Shown here one piece after another: positions 52,217-64,000 of a stretch of 64,000 nucleotides of DNA (its first letter is position 1; each line of letters begins with the position of its first letter). The translations under genes and the position numbers were made by a program. Under the pieces are notes generated by a model, which was not told the origin of the DNA, made no database searches, and saw nothing but the letters and a program-made list of their open reading frames with translations. Source of the DNA: an uncultured bacterium (GTDB lineage: Bacteria; Planctomycetota; UBA1135; GCA-002686595). The stretch covers positions 186,001 through 250,000 of the forward strand of contig CALJGV010000007.1 in NCBI GenBank assembly GCA_938075305.1, written 5' to 3'.

Positions 52217-53895
52217 ATCGGGACGTCGACGCCGCGCTCGGACGCGCAGGCCTCCGCCTCGTCGTAGCCGGCGTCCACGTGCCGGATGACCCCCATCCCG
52301 GGGTCCGCTGTGAGCACACGCTCGAGGGCCGCCTCGGCCTCCGGCGTCCCGTCCGCCACGGTGACCTGACCGGCGTGCAGGCTGTAGCCCATCCCGACGC
52401 CGCCGCCGTGGTGGAAGCTGACCCAGCTAGCGCCGCAGGCGGTGTTCACCAGGGCATTCAGGATCGCCCAGTCCGCGACCGCGTCGGTCCCGTCCTTCAT
52501 GGCCTCGGTCTCTCGGTTCGGTGAGGCCACCGAGCCGCAGTCCAGGTGGTCCCGGCCGATGACCACCGGCGCCTTGAGTTCACCGCGTCGCACGGCGTCA
52601 TTGAAGGCCTTGCCCGCCTTGGCCCGGGCGCCGTAGCCCAGCCAGCAGATGCGGGCGGGCAGCCCCTGGAACGCGACCCGCTCCCCGGCCATCTTGATCC
52701 AGCGCGCGAGGAGCTTGTCCTCGGGGAAGAGCTCCAGGAGGATCCGATCTGTGACCGCGATGTCCTCGGGGTCCCCCGAGAGCGCGACCCAGCGGAACGG
52801 GCCCTTGCCCTCGCAGAACAGCGGCCGGATGTACTTCGGCACAAAGCCCTCGAAGTCGAAGGCGTTCTCGAGCCCCGCCTCCTTCGCGAAGCCGCGGAGG
52901 TTGTTGCCGTAGTCGAAGGTGTCGGCGCCACGCGCCTGCAGCTCGATCATCAGCTTGCAGTGCTCGACCATCGTCGCGAGTGAGCGGCGCTCGTACCCCT
53001 CGGGGTCCGCGGCGCGGAGCGCGTCCGCCTCGTCCAGGGACACGCCGTCGGGGACGTAGCCATTGAGCGGATCGTGCGCGCTCGTCTGATCGGTGAGGAC
53101 ATCGGGCGTCACGTCCCGCTCGATGAGCCGACGCAGCAGCTGCACGGCGTTGCAGGGCACGCCGATGGACTTGGCGACCCCGGCCTCCTTCCACTCCAGC
53201 GCCTGGTCGATGGCCTCGTCGAGGTCGTCGATCCGAACGTCCACGTAGCGGGTCCGCAGTCTGAAGTCGATGTGAGCGGGGTCCACGTCTGCGGCGATGC
53301 AGGTCGCCTCGTTCATGGTCGCGGCCAGGGGCTGGGCGCCCCCCATGCCGCCGAGCCCGCCGGTCACCACGAGCTTCTTCGCCAGGGTCCCGCCGAAGTG
53401 GCGGTTCGCCGAGGCCGCGAAGGTCTCGTAGGTGCCCTGGAGGATCCCCTGGGTCCCGATGTAGATCCAGGAGCCGGCCGTCATCTGGCCATACATCATC
53501 TTCCCCGCCTCCTCGAGCTTGCGGAAGTGGTCCCAGTTGGCCCAGTTCCCCACCAGGTTGGAGTTGGCGATCAGCACCCGTGGCGCGCCGGCGTGGGTGC
53601 GGAACACGCCGACCGGCTTGCCCGATTGCACGAGCAGCGTCTCGTCCGGCTCCAGGCGCTGGAGCGTGCGGATGATCCCCTGGAAGCACTCCCAGTTCCG
53701 GGCCGCCTTGCCCGTGCCTCCATAGACCACGAGCTCCTCGGGGATCTCGGCCACCTCCGGGTCGAGGTTGTTCATGAGCATCCTCATGGCCGCCTCGGCG
53801 CCCCAGCTCTTGCACGTCCGCTCCGCGCCGCGGGGCGCTCGCTGGGGACCGGTGGGGATGTCGACGGGCGCCTGGGAGGGGGTATCGAGGGTCAT
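52210..53895 (-). CDS. hutU: Urocanate hydratase
   Basis: A 561-residue urocanase, the second step of histidine breakdown (urocanate to imidazolone propionate), with tightly bound NAD+. Length and landmarks fit: [12 protein letters not shown] near the N-terminus, [13 protein letters not shown] for NAD binding, and the catalytic-cysteine motif [14 protein letters not shown] 53895 was chosen; the open frame upstream is not family-like. No hutH, hutI or hutG is seen within the window, so the pathway genes are scattered. It is divergent from the TetR gene. Confidence 0.95.
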   Translation of the reverse strand: MTLDTPSQAPVDIPTGPQRAPRGAERTCKSWGAEAAMRMLMNNLDPEVAEIPEELVVYGGTGKAARNWECFQGIIRTLQRLEPDETLLVQSGKPVGVFRTHAGAPRVLIANSNLVGNWANWDHFRKLEEAGKMMYGQMTAGSWIYIGTQGILQGTYETFAASANRHFGGTLAKKLVVTGGLGGMGGAQPLAATMNEATCIAADVDPAHIDFRLRTRYVDVRIDDLDEAIDQALEWKEAGVAKSIGVPCNAVQLLRRLIERDVTPDVLTDQTSAHDPLNGYVPDGVSLDEADALRAADPEGYERRSLATMVEHCKLMIELQARGADTFDYGNNLRGFAKEAGLENAFDFEGFVPKYIRPLFCEGKGPFRWVALSGDPEDIAVTDRILLELFPEDKLLARWIKMAGERVAFQGLPARICWLGYGARAKAGKAFNDAVRRGELKAPVVIGRDHLDCGSVASPNRETEAMKDGTDAVADWAILNALVNTACGASWVSFHHGGGVGMGYSLHAGQVTVADGTPEAEAALERVLTADPGMGVIRHVDAGYDEAEACASERGVDVPMG

Positions 53896-54008
53896 GGTGG
53901 GGCCAATGTAGCCCTCGCCAGTGCCCAGAGAAGCCGCCAGCGGCGGGGAATGGGGCATTCCACAAATCGGTCCTCGCGGGAGATTTTCAGAGGTCGAGGG
54001 GTGATTTC

Positions 54009-54023
54009 TTGACGTTTCGTCAA
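54009..54023. promoter_or_regulatory. Palindromic operator upstream of the TetR-RND operon
   Basis: TTGACG-TTT-CGTCAA is a perfect 6-bp inverted repeat, 11 bases before the TetR GTG and 113 bases before the divergent hutU start. TetR-family repressors commonly bind such sites to control themselves and the linked pump. TTGACG also resembles a -35 box in both directions. It sits in a short AT-rich island (AAAAAATAA follows). Confidence 0.6.
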
Positions 54024-54034
54024 AAAATAACGGC

Positions 54035-54763
54035 GTGGAGTTGAGCCCCAAGCAACAGGAGATCCGAGACCGGGAGGAGCGACTCCTCGACGTCGCCCAG
54101 GTCATGCTCCTGGAGCGCGGCTACGAGGACCTCCGGATGGACCGCATCGCCGAGGTCGTCGGGGTCTCCAAGGGGACCGTCTACCAGCACTTCGGGAGCC
54201 GCGATGACCTGCTCGCCGCCGTCGCTGCCCGCAGCGCTGCGACCAGGGCGGCCCTGTTCGAGCGCGCGGCCCGGTTCGAAGGGTCCTCACGGGAGCGCAT
54301 GGCTGCCGTCGAGGCTGCCGCGGAGGTCTTCTTCGCGCTCTTCCCCCACCACGAGCAGGCCGAGCGCCTCGTACGCGCCGCTCACCTCTCCCCGAAGATC
54401 AGCCCGGAGCGAGTCGCTGCCCTGGAGACCTGCACCCAGCGCTGCTTCGAGGTCGCCACCCGGATCGCCGCCGAGGCCGCGGCATCCGGCGACCTGCCCC
54501 TGCGCGAAGGACAGTCGGTGGGGCAGCTCTGCGTCGGTCTCTGGAACCTCTACCAGGGGGCGTTCCTGATGCGTGACCTGGAGAAGTTCATGTCGGACCC
54601 CTCCGTGGACGACGCCCTCGGGACCCTCCAGCGCAACGCGCGGGTCTTCCTCGACGGCTTCGCCTGGCGGCCCCTCTCCACCGAGCTCGACTACAGCGAG
54701 GCCCGCGAGCGGGCCTTGAACGAGCTGTTCTCGAACGAGGCGCAAGCGGCTGGCCTCCTGTGA
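54035..54763 (+). CDS. TetR-family transcriptional repressor
   Basis: A 242-residue regulator starting at GTG 54035. The N-terminal helix-turn-helix is textbook Tet[21 protein letters not shown] at about 35-54. The C-terminal ligand-binding part is all-helical and unrelated to named families. A palindrome just upstream is its probable operator. The adaptor gene follows after 19 bases, so it is the first gene of a self-regulated efflux operon. The leader before the GTG has no Shine-Dalgarno sequence. Confidence 0.88.
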   Translation: MELSPKQQEIRDREERLLDVAQVMLLERGYEDLRMDRIAEVVGVSKGTVYQHFGSRDDLLAAVAARSAATRAALFERAARFEGSSRERMAAVEAAAEVFFALFPHHEQAERLVRAAHLSPKISPERVAALETCTQRCFEVATRIAAEAAASGDLPLREGQSVGQLCVGLWNLYQGAFLMRDLEKFMSDPSVDDALGTLQRNARVFLDGFAWRPLSTELDYSEARERALNELFSNEAQAAGLL

Positions 54764-54782
54764 GCTCGCGCCTCCCCACCCC

Positions 54783-56108
54783 ATGAAGAAGATCATCCCC
54801 ACCCTGGTCGGGCTCGCGACCATCTGCGTCGTCGGCTTCGGTCTGAGCCGCCTCATCTCGACCCGGACAGAGCTGGCCATGGAACGCCTCGGTGAGACCG
54901 ACGAGCCTCGCATCCTGCCGGTGGAGGCTGCGACCCTGCGCTACCAGGACTCCTTCACGGCATCCCGGCGCTTCACGGGGACGGTGTCGGCGCGGCGCCG
55001 CGCCGAGCTCTCCTTCGAGGGCACTGGCCGCGTGGCGTCGGTCCTGGTGGACGACGGGGATCAGGTCCTCGAGGGCGCGTCGCTCGCCCAGCTGGACGTC
55101 CGCCAGCTGACGGCTCGCCGCGCCGAGGTGGAGGCCCGCAGGGTCCGGCTCGAAGCCCAGCTCCGGGAGCTCGTGGCGGGCCCCCGCCCGGAGGTGATCG
55201 ACGCGGCGGAGGCCAACGTCGAGGCGATCCTCGAGGAGCTCAACCTCGCAGCCCGCCTTTTCGAACGCCGGACCGAGCTCGCGGCGAAGGGTTCCATCAG
55301 CGCGGAGCAGCTCGACACCGCCCGCGCCGCAGTCAAGACCATCGAGGCCCGCCTGGCCGGCGCCCGAGCCGCCCTGCAAGAGCTCAACGAGGGCACCCGC
55401 GAGGAGACGATCGCCGCCCAGCGGGGCTCCCTGGTCGAGCTCGACGCGGGCCTCGCCGCGATGGACGTGCAGATCAGCAACATGACCCTCCTCGCGCCCT
55501 TCTCCGGCACGATCGAGGCCCGCCACCTGGACGAGGGCGCCGTGGTCTCCCAGCAGATGCCGCGCACGGCATTCGTCCTCTCGGAGACCGCCGTCCTCGA
55601 GGCGCGCATCGGGCTCCCCGGCGCACTCGTTCCCGGTTTCTGCCAGGACCCGCGCACCGCCACGTTGACCTTCAACGGCCAGCCCATCGGGGTGACGAGC
55701 GCCCGCGCGCTCCCGGTCGTCGACAGCGGGACGCGCACCATCACCGTCGTCCTCTCCCTGTCCGAGGGGACCGCCCTGGTGCGGCCAGGCGACATCGTCA
55801 CCCTCGAAGTGAGCGTGGAGCAGACCGAGCGCGGCGCGTGGCTGCCCATCGCCGCGCTCTCGGAGAGCCAGCGAGGACTCTGGAGCGCCTTCGTCGTGGA
55901 GCACACCGAGGGCGGCACCCAGGTCGTACAGCGGGCCGAGCTCGAGGTCCTCCACGTGGAGTCCGACCGGGCCTTCGTCCGCGGCACCGTCGAGCCCGGC
56001 GCCGCGGTGGTCGTCTCAGGCGCGCACCGGCTGACACCCGGCCAGACGGTCTCCACGGCCACGGGGCCCGGCCCCCAGGCCGCCCATGCGGCCGCGCCCG
56101 GGAACTGA
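54783..56108 (+). CDS. RND efflux periplasmic adaptor (membrane fusion protein)
   Basis: A 441-residue HlyD/AcrA-type adaptor. A membrane helix (about 5-24) anchors it in the inner membrane. The first lipoyl half is FTGTVSARRRAELSFEGTGRV, a long coiled-coil hairpin spans about 110-225 (RRAEVEARRVRLEAQLREL and its return arm), and the second half lipoyl reads MTLLAPFSGTIEARHLDEGAVV. Beta-barrel and membrane-proximal domains follow. It bridges the RND pump to an outer-membrane channel, which is not encoded here. The RND gene follows after 11 bases. Confidence 0.9.
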   Translation: MKKIIPTLVGLATICVVGFGLSRLISTRTELAMERLGETDEPRILPVEAATLRYQDSFTASRRFTGTVSARRRAELSFEGTGRVASVLVDDGDQVLEGASLAQLDVRQLTARRAEVEARRVRLEAQLRELVAGPRPEVIDAAEANVEAILEELNLAARLFERRTELAAKGSISAEQLDTARAAVKTIEARLAGARAALQELNEGTREETIAAQRGSLVELDAGLAAMDVQISNMTLLAPFSGTIEARHLDEGAVVSQQMPRTAFVLSETAVLEARIGLPGALVPGFCQDPRTATLTFNGQPIGVTSARALPVVDSGTRTITVVLSLSEGTALVRPGDIVTLEVSVEQTERGAWLPIAALSESQRGLWSAFVVEHTEGGTQVVQRAELEVLHVESDRAFVRGTVEPGAAVVVSGAHRLTPGQTVSTATGPGPQAAHAAAPGN

Positions 56109-56119
56109 CCCGCCGCCCC

Positions 56120-59100
56120 ATGCAGCTCACCAACCTGTTCTACCGGAGCCCCCGGCTCCTGGCGCTCACGCTGCTGCTCATCATCACGGCGGGTTCCGCC
56201 GCGCTGATGACGCTCCCGCGCGCCGAGGACCCGACCCTCTCCCAGCGGAACGCCTCGGTCTTCACCGCCTTCCCTGGCGCGGACGCAGAGCGGGTCGAGG
56301 CCCTGGTCACGGAGGTGATCGAGGACACCCTCGCGGAGTTCGAGGAGATCAAGGAGATCAAGTCCACGTCCCGCGCGGGGCTCTCCACCATCGCCATCGA
56401 GCTGAACGACGACGAGTACGAGGTCGACGAGATCTGGGCGCGGATGCGCGATGACCTGGAGAGCGCGCGGGTCGACCTGCCGCTGGCCGCGGGCGCCCCC
56501 GACCTCGTGGAGTTCGAGCTGGCGGCCTTCACCCTCATGGTCGGGCTGACCTGGACCGCCGACGTACCGGTGGAGCGGGCCATCCTCGGGCGACTCAGCG
56601 AGGAGGTCGCCGATCGGCTCCGCTCGGTACCGGGGACCAGCGACGTCGAGATACACGGTGAGCCCGATGAGGAGGTGCTCGTGGACCTGGACCCCGGCCG
56701 CGCCGCGGCCCTGGGCCTCGACGCGACGTCCCTGGCTGCCGCCCTCCTGCGGCGGGACGCCAAGGTCGGCGCGGGCGAGGTCTCTGGCAGGGCCAACGAA
56801 CTCCAGGTCGAGGTCTCCGGGGAATTCAAGTCGCTGGAGGAGATCCGGGACGTGATCGTCGACCGGGACCCGGCGGGCGGCTCGTTCGTGCGCCTCGGCG
56901 ACATCTCCCGTGTGCGCAAGGCCGAGCGGCAGCCCAGGGCGACCGCGGCTCTCATCGACGGGCAGCCCGGCGTCGTCATCGCCGCGCGCATGGAGACCGG
57001 CCGGCGCGTGGACCTCTGGTCGAGGTCCGCCACGGCCGCCGCGGAGGAGGCCATCTCGGCGCTGCCCTCGGGCGTCCGGGGAGAGGTCCTCTTCGACCAG
57101 GCCCGCTACACCGAGGAGCGCCTTGGCAACCTCGTCTTCAACTTCATCCTCGGTGCCGGCCTGGTGATGCTGGTGATCCTCTTCACCATGGGGTGGCGGT
57201 CCGCCCTCGTGGTCGGGACGGCGCTGCCGCTGACCACCTTCGTGGTCCTCCACGGCCTGCGGCTGATGGACATCCCCCTGCACCAGATGTCGGTGACCGG
57301 GATGATCATCGCCCTGGGGCTGCTCATCGACAACGCGATCGTGGTGGTCGACGAGGTGCGCCATCGGCTCCTCGGGGGCGAGACCCGGGCGGGGGCGGTC
57401 TCCCACGCGGTTCGGCACCTCGCCGTCCCCCTGCTCGGCTCCACCGTCACCACCGCGCTCGCCTTCGCCCCCATCGCGCTCATGCCAGGGGGGGCCGGGG
57501 AGTTTGTGGGCCCCATCGCCATCAGCGTGGTCCTCGCGGTGACCACGTCCTTCCTGCTCGCCCTCTCTGTGACCCCGGCGCTAGCCGCCCACCTGGACCG
57601 GCTCGTCCCGAGCTCGGAGGGCGACGGGTTCCTCGCCCGCGGCGTCTACCTGCCCCGCGTGGACCGTGGCTACGGGGAGGCGCTCCGCTTCCTTCTCCGC
57701 CGGCCCGCCCTCGCCTTCGGTGTCTCGCTCCTCGCCCCGATCCTCGGGTTCATCGCGGCGACCTCCCTGCCCGAGCAGTTCTTCCCCCCCGCTGACCGCG
57801 ACCAGTTCAACGTGGAGCTGGAGCTCCACCGCAGCGCGTCCCTGGAGCTGACCGAAGAGGTCGCGCGCGCCGCGCGGGAGCTGATGCTCGCCCACCCCAG
57901 GGTCGAACGCGTCCAGCTCTTCCTCGGGGAGAGCGGGCCGAAGTACTACTACAACCTCGTCGAGAACCAGCGCGACGCTCCTTACTTCGCCCAGGCCATG
58001 GTGCAACTGGACGGCCCACGGGACTCGATGCAGGTGGTGCGCGAGATCCAGGAGCGGCTCGACCGCGGCCTGCCCCAGGCGCGCTTCCTCGCGCGCCAGA
58101 TCGAGCAGGGTCCCCCCTTCGACGCGCCCGTGGAGCTGCACCTGTACGGGCCGGACCTCCCCCGCCTGCGGTCCATTGGCGAGGACCTCCGGAGACTCCT
58201 CAGCGAGACCCCGGACGTGACCCACGCCAACTCCACGCTCCGGGGCGGCGCCCCGAAGCTCCGCCTCCAGCTGAGCGAGGAGGCGGCGAGCCTCGCAGGG
58301 ACCGACAACATCGGGGTGGCGGCGGCGCTGGAGTCCACGCTCAACGGGGTGGTCGGCGGCTCGCTGATCGAGGCCAACGAGGAGCTCGACGTGCGCGTAC
58401 GGCTCGCGCCGGGGGCCGCTGACGGGGTGGCCCAGCTCGAGGACCTCGCGCTCCCGACGCGCTCCGGGTGGACCAACCTCGCCTCCCTCGGTGAGCTCGG
58501 CCTCGTGCCAGACACCTCGTCCATCGCCCACAGGAACCGGCGGCGGGTCGTCACGACCCAGGGCTTCCTCCAGGCCGGAACGCTCCCCAGCAGAGCCCTC
58601 GGGCGCTTCCTCGAGACCCCAGGGGTCGCGGACCGTGAGCTGCCGCCAGGGTTCGAGCTGGAAGTGGGCGGGGAGTCCGCGAAGCGGGACGAGGCCGTGG
58701 GCAACCTCGTGGGCTCGGCGGCGCTCCTGATGGTCCTGATCGCCGCCTCCCTGGTCCTGACCTTCAACTCCTTCCGGCTCGCGGCCCTGATCGGCGCCGT
58801 CGGCGTGTCGTCCATCGGCCTCGCGATGCTGGCCGTGGCGGTCTACGGAGCGCCGTTCGGCTTCATGACCATCGTCGGCGCAATGGGCCTGATCGGGATC
58901 GCCATCAACGACTCCATCGTGGTCCTGGCGGCGCTGCGAGAGAACCCGATGGCGCGCGCGGGTGACCTCGACGCGTCGGTTCGTGTGATCCGCCGAGCCT
59001 CCCGGCACGTCATCTCCACCTCGCTGACCACCATGGCGGGCTTCGCGCCGCTGATCCTCGCCGGGGGGGGCTTCTGGCCGCCGTTGGCCGTCGCCATCGC

Positions 59101-59254
59101 GGGCGGCGTTGCGGGCGCGACCCTCATCGCGGTGACCCTTGTCCCAGCAGCGCATCTGTTGATCGCGCGCAGCATGGTCCGGGCTGAGCTCCGCGCGGAG
59201 GCGCGCCGCGCCAGTCGCCGCGCGGCGTTCGCCGCGCGCACGGCGGCGTCGTGA
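56120..59254 (+). CDS. RND efflux transporter permease
   Basis: A 1044-residue resistance-nodulation-division pump with 12 membrane helices and two large periplasmic loops. The N-terminus, MQLTNLFYRSPRLLALTLLL, and GLLIDNAIVVVDEV in helix 4 are diagnostic. The second acid of the AcrB proton-relay pair is Asn here, a substitution seen in several RND subgroups, leaving one Asp in that helix. The C-terminal half repeats the layout (AMGLIGIAINDSIVVLAAL). The substrate is unknown; regulation is presumably by the linked TetR. The stop lies 3 bases from the convergent EAL gene. Confidence 0.92.
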   Translation: MQLTNLFYRSPRLLALTLLLIITAGSAALMTLPRAEDPTLSQRNASVFTAFPGADAERVEALVTEVIEDTLAEFEEIKEIKSTSRAGLSTIAIELNDDEYEVDEIWARMRDDLESARVDLPLAAGAPDLVEFELAAFTLMVGLTWTADVPVERAILGRLSEEVADRLRSVPGTSDVEIHGEPDEEVLVDLDPGRAAALGLDATSLAAALLRRDAKVGAGEVSGRANELQVEVSGEFKSLEEIRDVIVDRDPAGGSFVRLGDISRVRKAERQPRATAALIDGQPGVVIAARMETGRRVDLWSRSATAAAEEAISALPSGVRGEVLFDQARYTEERLGNLVFNFILGAGLVMLVILFTMGWRSALVVGTALPLTTFVVLHGLRLMDIPLHQMSVTGMIIALGLLIDNAIVVVDEVRHRLLGGETRAGAVSHAVRHLAVPLLGSTVTTALAFAPIALMPGGAGEFVGPIAISVVLAVTTSFLLALSVTPALAAHLDRLVPSSEGDGFLARGVYLPRVDRGYGEALRFLLRRPALAFGVSLLAPILGFIAATSLPEQFFPPADRDQFNVELELHRSASLELTEEVARAARELMLAHPRVERVQLFLGESGPKYYYNLVENQRDAPYFAQAMVQLDGPRDSMQVVREIQERLDRGLPQARFLARQIEQGPPFDAPVELHLYGPDLPRLRSIGEDLRRLLSETPDVTHANSTLRGGAPKLRLQLSEEAASLAGTDNIGVAAALESTLNGVVGGSLIEANEELDVRVRLAPGAADGVAQLEDLALPTRSGWTNLASLGELGLVPDTSSIAHRNRRRVVTTQGFLQAGTLPSRALGRFLETPGVADRELPPGFELEVGGESAKRDEAVGNLVGSAALLMVLIAASLVLTFNSFRLAALIGAVGVSSIGLAMLAVAVYGAPFGFMTIVGAMGLIGIAINDSIVVLAALRENPMARAGDLDASVRVIRRASRHVISTSLTTMAGFAPLILAGGGFWPPLAVAIAGGVAGATLIAVTLVPAAHLLIARSMVRAELRAEARRASRRAAFAARTAAS

Positions 59255-59257
59255 CGC

Positions 59258-60910
59258 TCAGGCGGCCCGTCGCGCCGGCAGGGGCGCGTGCTCCCCGAGG
59301 AGGAGCTCCCTGGCCCGGTCCGCGGGGACCGGCGGGCTGAAGAAGTAGCCCTGCACCTCGTTGCACTGGAGCACCTTCAGGAAGGCCAGCTGACTCTCCG
59401 TCTCGACCCCCTCCGCCACGACCTTCAGGTTCATGCTGTGGCCCATGAGGATGATGGCCGTGGTGATCGCGGCGTCGTTCGGGTTGCCGGTGACGTCGCT
59501 GATGAACGTCCGGTCGATCTTCAGGGAGTTGACCGGGAAGCTCTTGAGGTAGGCAAGGGAGGAGTAGCCGGTCCCGAAGTCATCGATCGACACGTGGACC
59601 CCTCGGCTCTGCAGTCGGCCGAGGATCGCCGCGGCGGCCTTCGGGTCGTCCATCAGGAGGCTCTCGGTCACCTCCAGCTCGAGTCCGTCCGGCGGGAGGC
59701 CCGAGTCCTCGAGCGCGCTGGCCACGGTCTCCTCGAGGTTCGCGCTGCGGAACTGAATGCTCGAGAGGTTGACCGAGACCCGGATGGGCGCGATTCCCTG
59801 GGCCCGCCACTCGGCGTTCTGCCGACAGGCCTCGCGGAGGACCCACTCACCGATGGGGACGATCAGCCCCGTCTCCTCAGCGATCGGGATGAACTGGGCG
59901 GGCGAGACCAGCCCGAAGGTCGGGTGGTTCCAGCGCACCAGCGCCTCCATCCCGTTCATGGCCCGCGAGTCCATGTCGACCCGCGGCTGATAGAAGACGG
60001 TGATCTCGCCGTTGTGGAGCGCGCTGCGGAGGCTGGTCTCCAGCGCGAGGCGCTCGAAGGCCCAACGGCCCATGGACTCGGTGAAGAAGTTGATCTTGCT
60101 GGCGCCGTGTCCGCCGTTGCGGCTCGCGGCGGCCCGGGCGCGCTGGGTGATCTCCACCGGGTCGACGCCGTCGTCGGGCGAGCAGGAGATGCCCACCCGG
60201 CAATCCCCGCCGCGCTTGGAGACCAAGGAGCTCTGGAGCCGCTTGCCGAGCAGCGCGGCGTCGTGGACGAGGTGGATGGACGGGACGCAGAAGACGACGG
60301 AGCCGTCGTCGAACTCGCTCAGGATCATTCGCGAGTGCGCGAAGGACGCCTCGCGGGCGTCCTCGAGCGCCTCGGACTGCTCCTGCACGGCCAGCTGCAC
60401 GCTCGCGACGAAGTCCGCCGCGCTGCCCCCCTCTTCCCGCACGCAGAAGATCACCAGGGGACGCTCGCGTTCCCGCGCCCGCTCGAGCTGGACGCCGACG
60501 CTCGAGTGAAAGTGCTCGAGTACGTAGGAGCCCGCGGGCCGGACGCCCTGCTCTCCGATGGGCTGCGCTACGGCGCCGAGGCGCTTGAGGATCAGATCCG
60601 CCGGCGCGCCGGGGTGGAAGACCTCGGCGACCCCGAGCTTCAAGAGCGCCGTCTCGTCCAAGGCCTCGGTGACGAGGGCGAGGACGCTGGCGTAGCGCCG
60701 GACCATCCGCTCGACGAAGCGAGCGGCGGGCTCCCCCTCTGGTGACGTCGCCGGATCGAGAACCAGCCGGGCGGCGATCTTGCCAGGGGCCCCCTCGGGG
60801 TCGGAGTGCTCTATCGACGCGGACTCCACGCCTGACATGGCGCAGAGGCGCTCGAGAGCGACCCTCTGATCGGAGTCTCGTAGGGAAATATGAACAGAGC
60901 TGGGGAGCAT
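59258..60910 (-). CDS. EAL-domain protein (c-di-GMP phosphodiesterase) with degenerate GGDEF
   Basis: A 550-residue cytoplasmic protein. Residues ~1-115 are of unknown type, possibly a sensory region. About 150-275 has a GGDEF-like fold without the catalytic motif (EFDDGSVVFCVP where GGDEF would stand). The EAL domain (about 286-535) keeps Glu322 in EALVRWNHP, VNLSSIQF, EVTESLL, DDFGTGYSSLAYLK and VAEGVETESQLAFL, so it should hydrolyse c-di-GMP. No membrane segment is seen. It is a single gene convergent with the RND pump. Confidence 0.88.
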   Translation of the reverse strand: MLPSSVHISLRDSDQRVALERLCAMSGVESASIEHSDPEGAPGKIAARLVLDPATSPEGEPAARFVERMVRRYASVLALVTEALDETALLKLGVAEVFHPGAPADLILKRLGAVAQPIGEQGVRPAGSYVLEHFHSSVGVQLERARERERPLVIFCVREEGGSAADFVASVQLAVQEQSEALEDAREASFAHSRMILSEFDDGSVVFCVPSIHLVHDAALLGKRLQSSLVSKRGGDCRVGISCSPDDGVDPVEITQRARAAASRNGGHGASKINFFTESMGRWAFERLALETSLRSALHNGEITVFYQPRVDMDSRAMNGMEALVRWNHPTFGLVSPAQFIPIAEETGLIVPIGEWVLREACRQNAEWRAQGIAPIRVSVNLSSIQFRSANLEETVASALEDSGLPPDGLELEVTESLLMDDPKAAAAILGRLQSRGVHVSIDDFGTGYSSLAYLKSFPVNSLKIDRTFISDVTGNPNDAAITTAIILMGHSMNLKVVAEGVETESQLAFLKVLQCNEVQGYFFSPPVPADRARELLLGEHAPLPARRAA

Positions 60911-61146
60911 GCCTGGAGGAAGTCAGTCCTTCCGGGAAAGTCTTCGGCCAGATCCCGTTCACTTCCTGAGGCCCTAGTTCGCGCATGGGGAGGGATTAAG
61001 GGAAGTTCTGGGGCACGGCCCCGGATGGAGCGTTCCCCCTCCTGGTGTCCTTGGCGCCCGCCCCTCGGGAGCTGACACGGTGTATCCGCCTCCGCTGCCT
61101 CCCTGGGCGCGACCGCGCTCCCCCGGGCCCCTATTCTTGTCCACCG

Positions 61147-61710
61147 ATGAGTCACCCCTCCCGTCCGCGGCGATTCGCCCTCTCCCTCTGCGTGCTCGCG
61201 ACCAGCCTCCTGGGCTGCCGGTCCACAAGCGTCCCGTTCCGGTTCAGCCCCAGCCCCCTGGAGATCCTCGTCCAGGAGAGCCCTGGGGATCCCATCCTCG
61301 CGCGGGTCCTCGTTGGGATCCCCGGGGCCGAGAGGGTCGGTCGATCCACGAAGGGGTACCCCGAGCTCCTCGTCCGACTCCGCATGGAGAACAAGGGGGC
61401 GGTGCCCCTCTCGATCGACCCCGCGACCTGCGTCCTGCTCGGTTCGGACCTGGCCCGCTTCGGGGTCCCGCGCCCCGAGCGCCCCGGCCCCCTCGCCGTC
61501 GCCCCCGGTGGATCCGAGGCCATGCTCCTGCGCTTCCCGTTCCCCATGGACGGGGACCTGGAGGCGCCGCTGCTCACGGGCGTCAACCTGCAGTTCGTCG
61601 TGGACGTGGAGGGCCGGGGCGTCGAGGCGAGCGTCACCATCGAGCGCGTCTTCCCGGTGGAGCTCGCGCCCAACACGACCTTCAGCACCGGCTTCTACTA
61701 CGGGGTCTAG
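61147..61710 (+). CDS. Lipoprotein of unknown function
   Basis: A 187-residue protein, ATG at 61147. The N-terminus has a basic n-region, hydrophobic core and ATSLLGC lipobox (about 18-24). The mature domain is a beta-sandwich-like fold with LLVRLRMENKGAVPLSIDP and LLRFPFPMDGD, reminiscent of Ig-like or DUF4352-type accessory domains, but not clearly any of them. It stands alone between the divergent EAL gene and the convergent aconitase gene; the 236 bases before it show no site I can support. Confidence 0.6.
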   Translation: MSHPSRPRRFALSLCVLATSLLGCRSTSVPFRFSPSPLEILVQESPGDPILARVLVGIPGAERVGRSTKGYPELLVRLRMENKGAVPLSIDPATCVLLGSDLARFGVPRPERPGPLAVAPGGSEAMLLRFPFPMDGDLEAPLLTGVNLQFVVDVEGRGVEASVTIERVFPVELAPNTTFSTGFYYGV

Positions 61711-61741
61711 CCAGGCCGAGGGTCGGGGCCCGAGCCCACCC

Positions 61742-64000
<2,259 letters not shown>

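Noticed and set aside
55061..57418. 785-codon open frame on the minus strand
   Set aside because: Antisense to the adaptor and RND pump genes, His/Asp/Gly-rich low-information translation.

Overview
The window is GC-rich, densely coded DNA from a Gram-negative-type bacterium. I infer a member of the Planctomycetota, probably a deep-branching or marine lineage. The inference rests on several things seen together: lipid A/LPS assembly genes, many secreted proteins and lipoproteins of unknown function, a very long propeller-type sensor kinase, and a subtilisin-like protease whose C-terminal module I associate from memory with planctomycete secreted proteins. I saw no rRNA, tRNA, CRISPR array, insertion sequence or prophage. 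Because of the base composition almost every gene carries a long antisense or off-frame open frame, and these are not annotated.

Layout. 1-2325 (minus): heme A synthesis and cytochrome oxidase assembly (ctaA, ctaB, SCO1-like, cut by the window edge), divergent from a YgfZ-like protein and a zinc-ribbon membrane protein. 4192-11875: an amino-acid dehydrogenase, a HEAT-repeat lipoprotein, two secreted proteins (one with an extreme Cys/Trp/Tyr-rich segment), galactokinase and a small lipoprotein. 11923-16594 (minus): an MBOAT acyltransferase with its SGNH partner, and an NtrY-like sensor kinase. 16682-23509: an envelope block with a heptosyltransferase-like GT9, a TPR lipoprotein, LptF/LptG permeases, a Kdo-kinase-like protein and an LpxL-like acyltransferase. 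23510-24400 (minus): a small sulfite-oxidase-fold protein without the cofactor cysteine, and an unknown protein.

24616-34124 (plus) is the most interesting stretch. A cobalamin riboswitch is followed by a small leader reading frame that overlaps btuC, then btuD and btuF (vitamin B12 uptake), a secreted protein, a 1252-residue sensor kinase, and a stand-alone homocysteine S-methyltransferase domain protein whose start overlaps the kinase stop. The riboswitch hides the leader's ribosome-binding site in a loop complementary to an upstream loop, and a second hairpin covers the btuC start. This suggests B12 control by translational coupling.

34097-48656 (minus): an EamA transporter, a rhomboid protease, a secreted subtilisin-like protease, a 1120-residue galactose-oxidase-like/Kelch protein, an FHA membrane protein, a sigma-54 AAA+ activator without a DNA-binding domain, a PcrA/UvrD helicase, and an aldehyde dehydrogenase with a structured upstream region. 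49077-64000: a second LPS-kinase-like protein with a degraded metal-binding motif, an FmdB zinc ribbon, an arylsulfotransferase-like protein, pyrE, hutU, a TetR-MFP-RND efflux operon with a palindromic operator, an EAL protein, a lipoprotein, and most of aconitase, cut by the right edge.
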